64,000 nucleotides of DNA, taken from Collybiopsis luxurians FD-317 M1. Its lineage: Eukaryota > Basidiomycota > Agaricomycetes > Agaricales > Omphalotaceae. The stretch spans positions 597,382 through 661,381 of the forward strand of contig KN834774.1 in the NCBI GenBank assembly GCA_000827265.1, read 5' to 3'. Shown one piece after another: positions 10,915 through 22,800 of the stretch. The position numbers were made by a program, and so were the translations under genes. Positions within the stretch are counted from its first letter, which is position 1. Every line of letters begins with the position of its first letter. The notes under the pieces were generated by a model that was not told the origin of the DNA, ran no database searches, and saw nothing but the letters and a program-made list of their open reading frames with translations.

Positions 10915-12378
10915 CTAGCCAGTGGTCAGGAACACAGCAGTAAATAAAATACCATTGAGCATACCAGATTCTCCAGTGTCAGTGGTAGGGGCAGAGCTTA
11001 TAAGGGTATGCATATATTCAGCAGGATTTCCATCCCCCGAGTTTGCGATGCTGGTGCCTGCATTATAAATATAGAGCAAAACTGAGCACTTGAATATTGT
11101 AGAAAGAGATGCCAGCAAATACTTTTCTTCTTTTGATTTCCTTTCTGAGAACTGGGGGTGGATGATGTGTCCCCAGTACCTTGCTTGAAAAGTTGAAGAA
11201 TGGCATTGACATTCTGTTTAAGGCACCTAAGGGAAGGAGGGTTGATTGACTTTGGGACTTCCTTCTGTTTTGACATAAGAAAGAGGGAAAAAGAAATGTT
11301 GTATATTAACAGGGAAAATTTGGAGCCCTTAAAGGTGCAGGATTAACAAGTCAGTAACTGGGTCATGTTCCTATGAAGCCCAATTTGTCACATGATTATT
11401 TCCTTGGGCAGACAATATATTAATTGGACAATTGTTATATTCACTTCAGAAGAGAGATATGGAAAGCAGATCCTAGTATATTGTTTGGTAGGCATACTTA
11501 CTTTGTAGATTATTGACAAAAATTGACTAGCATTTGTCAAGAACATTTAAGAAATTCCAGGATGGGTTCCAAGAAGCTCGGCTTAGGGTGAGCATTATAC
11601 TTTGGCAAATTTTGGACAGAGAAATGATAGAGCCCTGCTCAAACCCCTTAAAGTCCTGTGCTGGCTCTATGTGATACATACCAGCAGACTTCTCTGAGGA
11701 ACCTTGAAAATGAGAATACCAGGTGATGTAAGCCAGCAGTTCTGTTGGCCAGTAATTTAGGGCAGATACTTTGAAGCCTGAGTGATCTACAGTTCTAGGA
11801 AGGTAAAATATCACCCTGAGACATCCCACTTGACAACCTGGTGAGGACTTGTGAAATCTGTGAAGTTTGAGAACAAAAACTCATACCTTCTACTGCTATA
11901 GCCTCTGCTTCATTGGTGTCCAACACCAGCACTATATCAAAGTGGGCAGCATCCAATGTTCTGGATATTTGAATTGCTTTCATGGTCTCCAGAATTGCAT
12001 CTGAATCATCAAGCAGGCTGAAGGGAGTGAACTTGTACTGGTGCCATACATTGAGTGAAGTGAAAGGAAGTGAACCTTCCAGAGCAGTGCTCTTGCCCAC
12101 CCTTTGAGTTGGTGGCAAAATTGCTGCAAGAAACAGTTTCAACTGGACCAGAAATCCAGGTGTGGCATGGAAAACAATGATCTGAGCCAAGCTTTTTGAC
12201 AGTTCAGCAGGAGTCTTGGCCAAGAAACTTTCCTCACTACTGTTTGTGCCCCCTGCATGTACCACTTGTGGCCAAGTATCCTGAACTTAACAGGAACATC
12301 CACTTCCTCTGTAGTATACTCCCAGGGCCCCTTGTGTACAGCATCATCATCCACAATTGCAGGCTTGTCAATCCACAA
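10915..12378 (-). pseudogene. Plavaka-type (CACTA-like) transposase remnant
   Basis: Minus-strand coding blocks in order are 12378-12139 (WIDKPAIVDDDAV, GPWEYTTEEVDVP), 12265-11880 (NVWHQYKFTPFSLLDD, AHFDIVLVLDT) and 11829-11527 (LRVIFYLPRTV, LLAYITWYSHF, VLDKC), with a basic block at 11276-10915. The order of a W-HQ-KF segment, FD-VLV, G-VRVIF-LP and L-Y-EWF-F is that of the C-terminal part of Plavaka-family transposases in basidiomycetes, which move DNA by a DDE mechanism. Only about 400 residues are seen against roughly 1,000 in complete proteins, so the N-terminal catalytic region is missing and the copy is inactive. Confidence 0.55.
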
Positions 12379-13250
12379 TTGATGGAAATTATACCAAGCT
12401 ATTTTTCCTGCCTAGCAAGCCATTTCACCATTTGAAGAAAGTGATCACATTGCTTGCTTGCTTGCCAACCTTCCTTTGTAAAATCAATGTACAAGTGTTT
12501 GAACATTTCTGTGTTGTAGTTGTCAGTAGTCCCTAGCCAATGAATGGAATTGATGTAATGCTGCAGAGAATGAAATTTTGGGATGTTGAAATTATCTTGA
12601 ACTCCATTCTGAATAAAGAAATCATGATTTTTGTTCCATGTTTCTGTTATGACCTACCTCAAATCTATATAGAGATTTGTGTATTTTGTGTAGTTCAGTA
12701 CCTTTGGTGTCATATTATGTAGATAATGGCAATATTCAATGATATTACTAATTGTTAATAGTAGTTATTGGACTGTTCCCTGGTAATGCACTCTGACAAG
12801 TACAAGTGATTGAAATGGAATGATTAGATTGTTGATAGTGCAATGTCAATGATAAGAGAGAATTGAAGAGCAGAAGTTTCTATGATAACTTTGAGGGACT
12901 TAAGAGAAAGAAAACAAGAAAACCATATAGATTGGAAGTAGTATGTATGACAAAATTTACGCGCTGGGGTTCCAAAGGAATCCCAGCCACTTATATACCA
13001 TTCTACCCTGTAAACAGTGCAGTGCTGGGTGCAGCACCAATGTGCAGTACTGTCACACAGTATTGGACTCAACACCAATGCGCAGTACTGGCATGCAGTA
13101 TGTCGGGATTTGATTATCCTTGCAGCAACCACTGGTTTATTGTACCCTAATTGCATGATTAATCCATGGTTCAGATGCATGTATCCATCAGTTTTGTGGT
13201 ATCTCTTGTCCTTGTACTTTAGATAGGAAGAAATATTAAAGGACTATAAT
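12379..13250. other. AT-rich DNA, no gene recognised
   Basis: A short degenerate direct repeat is visible: caccaatgtgcagtactg at about 13036 and caccaatgcgcagtactg at about 13072. Nothing else is supported. Confidence 0.4.
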
Positions 13251-13790
13251 CACTATGACTGGTCCGATTTTTCTTGGCCATAATTATTATCATAAATAGA
13301 TTCGCAATAACTATTTTCAACTGCAAAAATACTCGGAATTCGGAGCTTTTTTTGCCCAAAATTATAATCAAAAAAGATGACAATTAAAATTGAATTTCAC
13401 TCAAAAAAGTATTTGTTATTCCCTTTTAATTTCAATTGAGAAAAGACATCAATTTTGGTCATCATTGTTTCCAATTTTTGCCCATAAAGGCTTTTGAATT
13501 TCCTTTGTTATTTAATCTAGATTTCGCTGGTAATGAAATCCTTTTTAGCAGAAAAAAGTCTTGATCTTTGTTTCTTTTTTCAGTCATAAAACAATTATAA
13601 TTACACCTGGGGAAACACAATGGGCAGGTCCTTGCTGGACCCACCAGGTTCAGCCCAGAACCAGGCATGAAACTTGGCTGAGTAATCAGAGAGCACCCAA
13701 GATGAGCGGCAGCTTTGCTCAACTTCAGAATCATGTTGAATCCTCTCCCAATCTTGTCTCTACAGCCCTTTGGAGATAATGAGCAATAGG
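13251..13790 (+). repeat. left terminal inverted repeat of the 3.2 kb element
   Basis: Pairs with 15950-16460. Shared words include ggagctttttttgccc, aattaaaattgaattt and cccttttaatttcaattga. Homology ends near the shared stretch ttgtctctacagccct. Confidence 0.8.
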
Positions 13791-15949
13791 TGGCTAAGAT
13801 GCTCAAAAGCTGGAGTCCAATTACATGCAGAAACTAGGTCTTTTTGCCCTCAACCGGTGCCTTGGTCTATGTTTCTTTCTTGATCAAGGACAGTACAATT
13901 TTACTATGTTGATGTAATACTATTAGTTAATAAGTACCTAGACTTGTAAGTTTGTTCCTACTGTTGCTCAATTTCCACTATTCTTATAACTTTCATGTTA
14001 GATTGACATACAGTGTTGCATATCAGTGTCCTGAGGTGTAGCCCTGTGACCACATCACTTAATGGCTCAGTGTATATGGTTTGCTTCTGTATTTGTTTCC
14101 AAGTGGATATCTTTCTGCAGATGTTTCATACTGGTATTAGATATTCTTATTCTTATTCTTTCTGCTGAAACACTATATCTTATTTGACAACTTTGCCCCC
14201 AAACCCTCAGAACCTTTCTATTGTCCTGAGGGTATGTCTCTCCTTTATCTTATTTGCTTTCCTTACTTATGTCTATTTACACAGTCGCCATGTACTTATT
14301 TAGAATATTAGTTATCTTACATTTCATCCCAGCATTGACCACTACAGCCAACTCTACTATCAACAATAGGGTACCTGTCCAGGGGTAAGTACTTGGCCAT
14401 TCACTCTATAGCAGTTTCTACAAGCTTTGAAATGGCTTGGGAGGGATTCAGTGTTGTAGGGTAACTCAAAACAAATATTTTGAACCCTTTTCAGGGTCGG
14501 GTGCACATGGTTGAGAGTGATGGCAGATCGGGTACCACCCTGAAATGTCCAAAAAAGTGGTTTCATAAGGCTATTTCCAGATTCTGTGTCCTCTGCTGAT
14601 GTTCTCTCCCAATCTGCTACTTTGACAATGCAGTACCGACTCTTTATGACCTCCCTGTGTATATTCCAGCTCAATTTGACATTTGTACTCCTCTTATCTG
14701 TGCTTGGTCTGCAATATATTGTGCAATACTTCAAGAATTCACAGCCTTTTACACATGAGAAGTCTCAATCTAGTTCTCAGAGATGTGCGAACCAAATGCC
14801 AAAAAATTAGTGGCACTGACTGTTTGGATCTACTGCTTGCATTTGGCTTGAGCTTCATATTTTTAGTATTTTTTTGCGTGCTCATTGGACATTGGAAAAA
14901 GGATTTGACATGGGAGAAAGCATGGTGGACAATCTTTGGATTGCTAGAAAAGCTACTGGTACATATCAACAGGTTTGGATCTTCATATTTGCTTTTTCTA
15001 AAGACTTCTTGTTCGCTCTCTGTCATTGCCTGAACTGATGTTGGTCATTGTTGTGATAAACAGCTCTGCATTGATAAGGCTTGCATTCAGTACAGTTTGC
15101 CAGCTTATCATTGAATTTCCAGCCCAGACACACTCTAACTGAACCATTGTATCTTCCCATTCCTCAAAACTGTCATTCTTTCAGCATTGAATGTGAGGAA
15201 TAGCTCGCTGAGATTTTCAGCGGAAATTGCTGATTAATTGATATTCATCCTGTATCTGCTCCTTCTGTTCTATGAATATATGTTATTCTAAGCTATCTAG
15301 CATTGGTCCATTGTTTCACAAGTACTGCTGGTCACTGCAAATGACCTGGAGCAGCTAAATTTTATTCAATTCCCACAGTGGCTGAGTACAGTCAAAATGC
15401 CAGTTTGAGACTTGCCTCCTGAAAATATTCACTACAATATCAATTTGTGTTGTAAAAATCTGCAAAAGATCTCAAAATATGTGCAAGAAGCCATTACACC
15501 CAAAATCATTGTTAACCCATTGAAGGTGAGGTATAGCAAGCATAATTGCCCAAATATGCTTACATGGCCAAGTAGCCTGTCATTGATAGTATGCAGAGAA
15601 GCAAAATGAGCTAGAAGAACAGCAATGTCATTTGCATGTTGGCCTTTACAAGCTTTGCAATATTGTTACCCAGGTCAAAGAAGTCTTTGAACAGCCTGGC
15701 AGCACTATTGTGAAGTGATGTGCCAAATATACAGTGGCAAGAGGTGGCAGAAGAGTGGAAGGCAATACACAATGCATGGGTAGAGGTTTCAGTGTCAAAA
15801 AGGCTGATGATGATGCTCTAATTCATGGAGCATCTTTGCCATTGGAAAGACCAAGGCTTTCATAAACAATGCAATGAATGAGGCTCTGATCAGAATAAAA
15901 TTTAGCTTCTCAGTGAATGATAGTCTATTGAAGTAAGTACTTGCATTCT

Positions 15950-16460
15950 GATTATTCTCTATTTCCACAGGGCTGTAGAGACAGGATTGTGTGAGGATTA
16001 ATTCCAGCAAGAAATTGAGAAGCCATGAGCACTCATCTTGGGCATTCTCTGATTACTCAGCCAAGTTTCACACCTGGTCCTGGGCTGAACCCAGTGGTTC
16101 CAGCCAGGACCTGCCCATTGTGTTTCCCCAGGCATAATTACAATTGTTTTACAACTGAAAAAAGAATTTCATTACTGGCAAAATCTAGATTAAATAACAA
16201 AGGAAATTCAAAAGCCTGCATGGGCAAAAATTGGAAACAATGATGACTGAAATTGATGTCTTTTATCAATTGAAATTAAAAGGGAATAACAAATCCTTTT
16301 TTGAGCAAAATTCAATTTTAATTGTTATCTTTTTTCTGAATATAATTTTGGGCAAAAAAAGCTCCGAATCCCAAGTATTTTTGCAGTCAAAAATAGTTAT
16401 TTATTTTGAATCTATTTATGGTAATAATTACAGCTGAGAAAATTTGGACCAGTCATAGTG
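15950..16460 (-). repeat. right terminal inverted repeat of the 3.2 kb element
   Basis: Reverse complement of 13251-13790 with small indels and substitutions. The divergence between the two arms shows the insertion is not recent. Confidence 0.8.
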
Positions 16461-16810
16461 AATGGTAAATTGGTAAGTAGAAATGTAAAAATCGGGATGG
16501 GTCCTAAATCGAGATGTAACATTACCCCCCTTTTTAGGTCAGATTTCCCCTCCTCGGTTGGTCACCAACATTGTCATCTTTTGTTTTTCACTTGGAGCCT
16601 AAAATCAACCCAATGCACTGTGTAATATATTCCATTCTTCTTTTTTCCAGCCTCATTCATTCTTAGTACACCACATCATTCCTACCACATCCCTCCAATG
16701 TTCTTGCCACACCTTGTATTCTGGCATTTATTATTCAAACACAGATAGGTCTTGATCATGAGACTATTTCCTTCACTCATTTGTGACAGTGTTCCTTTGG
16801 TGTCTAACTT
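16461..16810. other. no gene recognised
   Basis: Short AT-rich spacer between two transposons; no coding signal. Confidence 0.4.
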
Positions 16811-17708
16811 ATCAGGAAAAATGCCCTATAGCCTAGGCACACATAGGCTGTCTTCAGGCTGTTTAAGGCTTCTCAGGAGACCTAGGCTACATAGGGTGCC
16901 CAGGGTGCCAGGGGACACCCCCCTAATCCTGTGGAACCTGAGGATCCCTGAAGTTCCCTCAGGATCCCTGGGGATCTTTGAGGTGTCCTCAGGCTTTAAC
17001 ATATGAATGGGAAATAATAAAATATACTTTCATCTGTTCTTCTACTTACTCTACTCTATATATTCTACTTTTGTACTGCTTCTTATGTACTTTAGTATTG
17101 TACTTGTAATGATACATCGTTCCCTATTACTTCAGTTTTCATACTCAGTTATCACACTTTAAGTACAGTCCAATATATTAATGTAAGCTTTGCATTGACT
17201 TAGCATACTCTAGAACAGTATATTTGCATAGTACAAAGTCTATACATATGTACATAGTAGATATACAATAGGTTATAATAATATTGTGCATATTTTGACC
17301 ATGGGAAAATAATTTTAATTGTAGACAGTTCACAGTGAGCTCATCATGTGATTTATGGAAAAAGTGAAAACCTCTGCATAATTCTAATCAAATAAATGTT
17401 CTGCTTGTATATTTACATATGAATAATACATAACCAAATATTTACAATATAATTTTGTATGATTTGTAGCATTTAAAATATTTCAGGTTCTGGGATCCTT
17501 GGGGATCCTCAGGGAGCCCTCAGGGACCCTCAGGCCACTTTCAAATATCTTCCAGGGCACCTAGGAATTGGGCTAAAACCTAGGAAGCCCAAGTATCCTA
17601 AGCAACTTGGACTGCCTGAGAGTGCCTGAAGGTTCCTAGGATTTGGCCAATTTCCTGGGTGCTCTCAGGCTTCCTGTATTTGCCTAGGCTTTAGGTACTT
17701 TTCCTGAT
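16811..17708 (+). mobile_element. TIR element copy 1 with CCTAGG/CCTCAGG subterminal arrays
   Basis: It starts atcaggaaaaatg and ends acttttcctgat, an inverted terminal pair of about 12 bp. Both ends carry clusters of CCTAGG, CCTCAGG and CCTGAGG words (16,830-17,000 and 17,490-17,690) around a very AT-rich core. The core word ttttgaccatgggaaaat followed by gtagacag is found inverted in copy 2 at 20196-21035. No coding capacity, so it is a MITE-like non-autonomous element. It abuts the PIF1-like fragment, which resumes seven bases after its right end. Confidence 0.75.
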
Positions 17709-17714
17709 CAGTGG

Positions 17715-18454
17715 GTCATGTTCATCAAGAATATTGACAGTATTCTGGTAAATGGAGTCATCAGATGTGTTCTAGGATTTTACCATCCAGCAGAACTTAC
17801 AACTGAATCTTCACCTTCTGTGCAATCATCAGAAGAGTCTTCAGTGAAGGATGCTCAGTCCTTGGCCAAAGTGCAAAAAGGCTCTGCATTGCTCCAGAAC
17901 ATTTGTCTACTGCCCAATGCTTGAGCTCCTGCACTGGCATTGGGTTTGATTGGAGCTGAAAAGGATGTCAGAGGAGAAGGCAAGTATCCTCTAGTACAGT
18001 TTGAATACCCACTTCAGAATGGGTATGGAGCTGAAGCCATACTTGTGAAGCAGGATGTGTTTAAGATTGAAGATGCCAAAGGTAAAGTTCTTGCTTGAAG
18101 GGTTCAATTGTAAGATTTAACCTTTGTGCACACTATTTGCTTCTGACAACCTTGAGTGGCTTCAGACCTCTGACTCTTGCATGGGCTATGTTGATTCATA
18201 AATCTCAGGGACAGACTATTGATCATGTCAAGGTAGACCTAAGTCGCATTTTTGAAAAGGGTTCTTAGTTGCTTCTGCTACTGTTATAGGCATAGCTGAC
18301 TTTTTTTCCTATAGGTCAAAGCTACATTGCACTTTCCTGTACTTCCTCAATCAATGGACTGCAGGTAATTGGGTTTGATGCAAAAAAAGTTGTTGCTCAT
18401 TGCAAAGTCATGGAGTGGTATCAAAACTTGACAGAAGATCAATTGCGACATTGA
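17715..18454 (+). pseudogene. PIF1-like helicase, C-terminal fragment
   Basis: Reading on the plus strand gives VMFIKNIDSILVNG (family consensus VMLIKN-D--LVNG), then KYPLVQFEY, then [18 protein letters not shown] (helicase motif V region), FEKG and, across a GT-AG intron (18264-18314), QSYIALSCTSSINGLQV, DAKKVVAHCKV and the stop at 18452-18454. In PIF1 proteins motif VI reads ALSR; here the arginine is cysteine (TGT), which a C-to-T change at a CpG would give. An in-frame TGA also interrupts the reading at 17922-17924. The N-terminal half with Walker A and B is absent; the TIR element lies directly upstream. Such helicases are often carried by Helitron-type elements. This copy cannot be functional. 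Confidence 0.75.
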
Positions 18455-18640
18455 TTTGTGTTGTATATTTGAGCACACTTATATGATGTTACATTGAATA
18501 TAGAGTATGATTGATCAAAGGAAGTTTATATACAGTAACAGTTCAGACAAGTGAGTAAGGGATACAATCTACAATTAGTTATCTTCAAAATGTGCTCTAT
18601 TGTGTTTAGGCCTCATCTGCAAAGCTGATTAGCAGGAAGC

Positions 18641-19315
18641 ATTAAGGAGAATATGGTGGCTCACAAAGCAGGGGGATTTTCTCCTGTACAATCTGCTGTT
18701 CAGTACTGGACAAGGGATCTGGGAGACAGATTGAAATCATCAGAACCCCATCCTGTAGCTGCACCTCAACATTGTTAGCCTGTTCATTGTTCATTAGTTT
18801 CACAATCTTCAGAATTAGAAATGCATACTTTGGTTGAAGGCAGGACTGGTAGTGCCCAGTAAAATTCTCCATATCAATGCTCCCTAACTGAATAATGTGG
18901 GGGCTTGCCAAAGGCTAGTCCCAGTTCCATGGCAGAAGTCAGAGCCGGGGGGGGTTGTCATATGGCCTGTGAATAGATTATAATTGTTGATTATGAATTG
19001 TTGATCAAGGTAGAAAAATACCATACCAGTAGCACAACTCCCTACTTCCTCTGTTGCACTGATTGGAGGCTGAATTGCAACCCTAGAACTGGGAGGGAGC
19101 AAGATCCCCCAAATAATGATGGAATTTTGTTGAAGAATAGGTGAGGGACCTATTGAGACAGCTACATTCTTTGCAGGAACACTGGGAAGTTCAATGTATA
19201 CCCATAGATGGTGCATTTCAGAGTCATAATAGACATCCATAGTGGGGACATGATAAAGATGAGAATGAGCATCAAGCTGACCAGCCGTACCAATGTTTGA
19301 GCTGGGAGAAGACAT
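18641..19315 (-). pseudogene. HSP20-like (alpha-crystallin fold) gene, decayed
   Basis: From ATG 19315 the minus strand reads MSSPSSNIG, then TMDVYYDSEMHHLWVYIELP, VPAKNVAVSIG and NSIIIWGILLP. A later exon (18911-18642) reads FTGHYQSCLQPKYAFLIL and VQLQDGVLMISICLP. This follows the HSP20 layout: a D-Y-D/ELPG-like strand pair, a V-I/WG strand, an F-R-LP-like segment and the DGVL-I-IP C-terminal strand. Small heat-shock chaperones prevent protein aggregation. Agaricomycete genomes hold many repeat-associated copies of this family. The conserved glycine of ELPG is serine and the F-R motif is altered, so a relic is likely. Splice junctions were not fully resolved. Confidence 0.5.
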
Positions 19316-19849
19316 GGAGGGAAAGGAGCAGGGAAAGTAAGTACACGCCTCCCCCTCATTTAAGTATCTTGTAGAAACAGTCAATGCACGTTATCAATCT
19401 GTTAGTATGATTTGCACATGGCCATCAAAGAAAACCTGATACTATTATATTGGATTATATTGTACCTATGCATTTTGTTAAAGATTGACAAGCAATAAAA
19501 TGATAGTCTATTTACAAAAAGGTATATGAACCAATAGCATCCAAAATTTGCACAAGGAGCCAGTGGTGAACTGCATTGGAGGTATTACTAGGCTCATCAT
19601 TAACTTTGTACTGTTTACATAGTAGCTTTATAAAGTAACTAGCAGGTATTTGGACAGTACAGGTGCAGGTCCTGAAAGAGCATGTGCTGGTACTAGCATA
19701 CAAGTCTCAGGAGGGGTTCATAGATTGAGGGATATACATTGTGTCATCATTGTCAACAAGATATACCTGTTATGGCATTAGAATATACAAGACTGAATCC
19801 AAAAGAAAGCCTACTTGAATTGGGAACCCTTCTTGGATGATTCAAGGAG
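19316..19849. other. no gene recognised
   Basis: AT-rich spacer between two decayed genes; short minus frames without motifs. Confidence 0.35.
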
Positions 19850-22800
19850 CTCCAGCTACTGACCAGCAAAGCATTCTCATTCAAAAAGTAGGGGATCCTA
19901 TGTCAGCCAAGTTGACATCCTTGCTAAAACAATCCTGTAAAACACAGAAAGATTCAGGACAAGGAAGTCCTGTCCCCAGAAGGAATTCCTTGAAAATCTG
20001 GGGAAATTCTTTCCCAGCAAAGTCTGGCCCTCTGGCATCACATGCATCTGAGAATGCCCATTTAGACTCAACATATTGCAATCAAGACTCAACTTCAATA
20101 TTAAGGTCATCAAAATCTTTAATGATGGAGAGTTCTGCACTTTAGACAAACTCAACAATGCCTCCAGAGAAACTATGACTGATTTAGAAGGACACATCAG
20201 GAAAAATGATCTGAGCCCCAGGTTACCTAGGAGGCAACCTGGAGCAACCTGAGGGACCTGGGTGACCTAGGTGACCTGTGCAACCTGGGTGAACCTCAGG
20301 TAACCTAGGAAAAGCCAATATCCTGGGCAAACCTCAGGTATCCCAAGGATACCTGAGAAGTGATGCTGTAAATATTACCAAATAAGGCAAAATTATATTG
20401 AATATATATACCTATGCTTTAATCTATCCTAAATGCATGACAAGGACACCTTCTTAGTTGTAGATAACTCATAGAAACTGAAATTTGACATAAGTCACAT
20501 GATGCAACTCCGTGAGCTGTCTACAATCAAAATAATTTTCATATGGTCAAAACAAGTATATCACAATTATACCATACTATATATACACTATATGTACATG
20601 TATAAGCTCTTTACTGTACTGTACTTGAGTATATTACTAGGTTAATACTAGTATACTGTAATACATTATAAAGTATAGTACCTGACGAAAATGTACACCA
20701 TATATACTATACATAAAATATGTACAAGTTCAATACTACTACTACTATACAAATACAATAGCTCACTATATACAGTAGAATAGAGTACAAACAGTAATAT
20801 ATAAAGATATATTATTTTTACTTATTAACCCTTTATGCAACCTGGGGTAACCTCAGGTAACCTGAGCCAACCTGGGGCGGCAACCTGAGACAACCTAGGA
20901 CAACCTAGGGCACCCTAGGATATAGGGGCTGGACTGTGGAAACCTAGGTAACCTAAGTACTTGAAGTGTCCTATGCTTCTTAGGTTTCTTGAGGTTGTTA
21001 TAATTTAACCCCAAGCTCAAGCTATTTTTCCTGATGCAGGCAAATGAGAAGGAGATCAAGATTAGGAGAGAATACTGCTCATCTTACCTGAGGCAAGTTA
21101 ACAACATTGGCACAGGTAAGCTTGAAGCCCTCATAGAAGGCTACAAAGTATTCATTTTCAGGGCCAAATGGACCAAATAGAGCATCTCCCTCCCCAACTT
21201 CCTATGAGCAGCCTCAGAATGTCCATTGAGAGCAGATGCCTGATCACATGTACATTGGAACAGTTCTTTGCTTCAAGAACCCATGCAAAGAATACTCACT
21301 GGAAGGTTTAGATAGAGACCCAGCTCCATTGCAAAGGAAGCCACACTGTCCATTGGTCCAGTACTCAACCAATGATCCAGAGCATCAGCCAAATCAGGAA
21401 AGTAGGCAAAAACAAGATCTTGCTCTAGACACTTGAAGTTGCAGTTGTTGAGGAGATAGATGAGGAAGAGGGGACATAGCTTGCCAGGGTAGTGGCCATA
21501 TACCAGAGCTAATCCAGTGATTGCACCAAATACCTGAAGGGCCTGGCACTTTTCCAGAGTAATAAACATTGCTGAATTATCCTCTACAATGCTCAAGGTA
21601 GTATAATCATCAATGAGCTGTCTGCAGAACTTGTATTCCCAATCTTCAAAGAAGTGCTTGAAAACTGCATTCATGATCTCAATCTTGCAGCCTGGACCTG
21701 ATGACACTAGTACATCTATTTGGGATTCAGGACAAACATGCATGCTAGATAGAATCTCATTTAGCAAAGAATTTTATAGAAAACTACAGAAGAGACATAC
21801 TGTGAGAAATGACAGCTTGGAGACAAGAGTTTACTCCAGCCACCAGCAGCAGCTGATGAATTCAATAACTTGATGAATTTCAAAGTTAATTCTTGCATGT
21901 TATATCCCTCAATTTTGAACCCGGGACAGTTATTGACTAATCTGTCCACACACTTGAAGATAGCAGTTGATCATTCATGATCATAGAATTTTGCAATAGA
22001 TTCAAGTTGTTCTGGCATGGTAAATGTGTTAGCCCAAAGCTTGGATTGAACTTGTGGGGTGAGAGAGATGGCTGGAGTGGACAAGAGAGCAAGTGCAGAA
22101 GAGTGAGCAGGTGTGAGAGTGACAGCTTGTATAGTAGAATCAATGGGGGTGGCAGGATCAATGGGCATGGATGGACCATCAGGTACTGGAGGAACTGCTG
22201 ATATCAGAGTAGAAGCCTAATAGATTTGATTAGTAAGAACAAATTGACAGCAAGATGTGGACATATGGTGTGACTCTGCAGGTCTGTTGGGGAAGGTATA
22301 AGCATTTGAGCCACAGTAAAGCAGTCCTAGAGGAAATAACTTCATAAGCCAAAGCCAAGACCTAGTCACTGCAAAGAGTACTACACACCTCATCTTCATT
22401 ATCATCACACCATTGCTCACAGAGACATTCCAAATTGTCCTTGTCAATCTGCCACAGGTCAAAATTGGCATCAGAATCATTTCGAGCCATCCCATAGAAA
22501 TGTTCAGAGATGCATCAATGCATATGAACTGTAGTATTGGTGCTCAAGTATGCTGAAGCTAAACTAAGATTTGCAACAAGAGGGTATTCACAAAGAACTA
22601 CAGAATATATCAGTTAATCATGGAATATTGTATAACTTTGCTACTCACTTGCATAAACATGGAAATAATTGTCTCGTGAAATGGCAGGCTTGACTGCAAA
22701 TGTTCTGGGACTAGAGAGAAGATCATGAATGGTGGTTGAAGCACCTTGAGGAAATGACGTGACCTTCAGCTTGACAGAAGAAGGTGAGCCATTGAATCAA

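Larger units (their letters stand above)
13251..16460. mobile_element. 3.2 kb DNA transposon with about 0.5 kb terminal inverted repeats
   Basis: The left end (13251 onwards, starting cactatgactggtcc) matches the reverse complement of the right end (up to 16460, ending ggaccagtcatagtg) over about 540 and 510 bp with scattered mismatches. The trinucleotide AAT flanks both ends (13248-13250 and 16461-16463) and is a likely 3-bp target duplication. The internal 2.2 kb has only short frames with no transposase motif, so this copy looks non-autonomous. Long TIRs with a 3-bp duplication could suggest a PIF/Harbinger-like or unclassified family; the superfamily is not established. Confidence 0.8.

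Noticed and set aside
14360..14734. 124-codon minus ORF inside the 3.2 kb element
   Set aside because: No transposase motif, atypical composition and no supporting splice structure.
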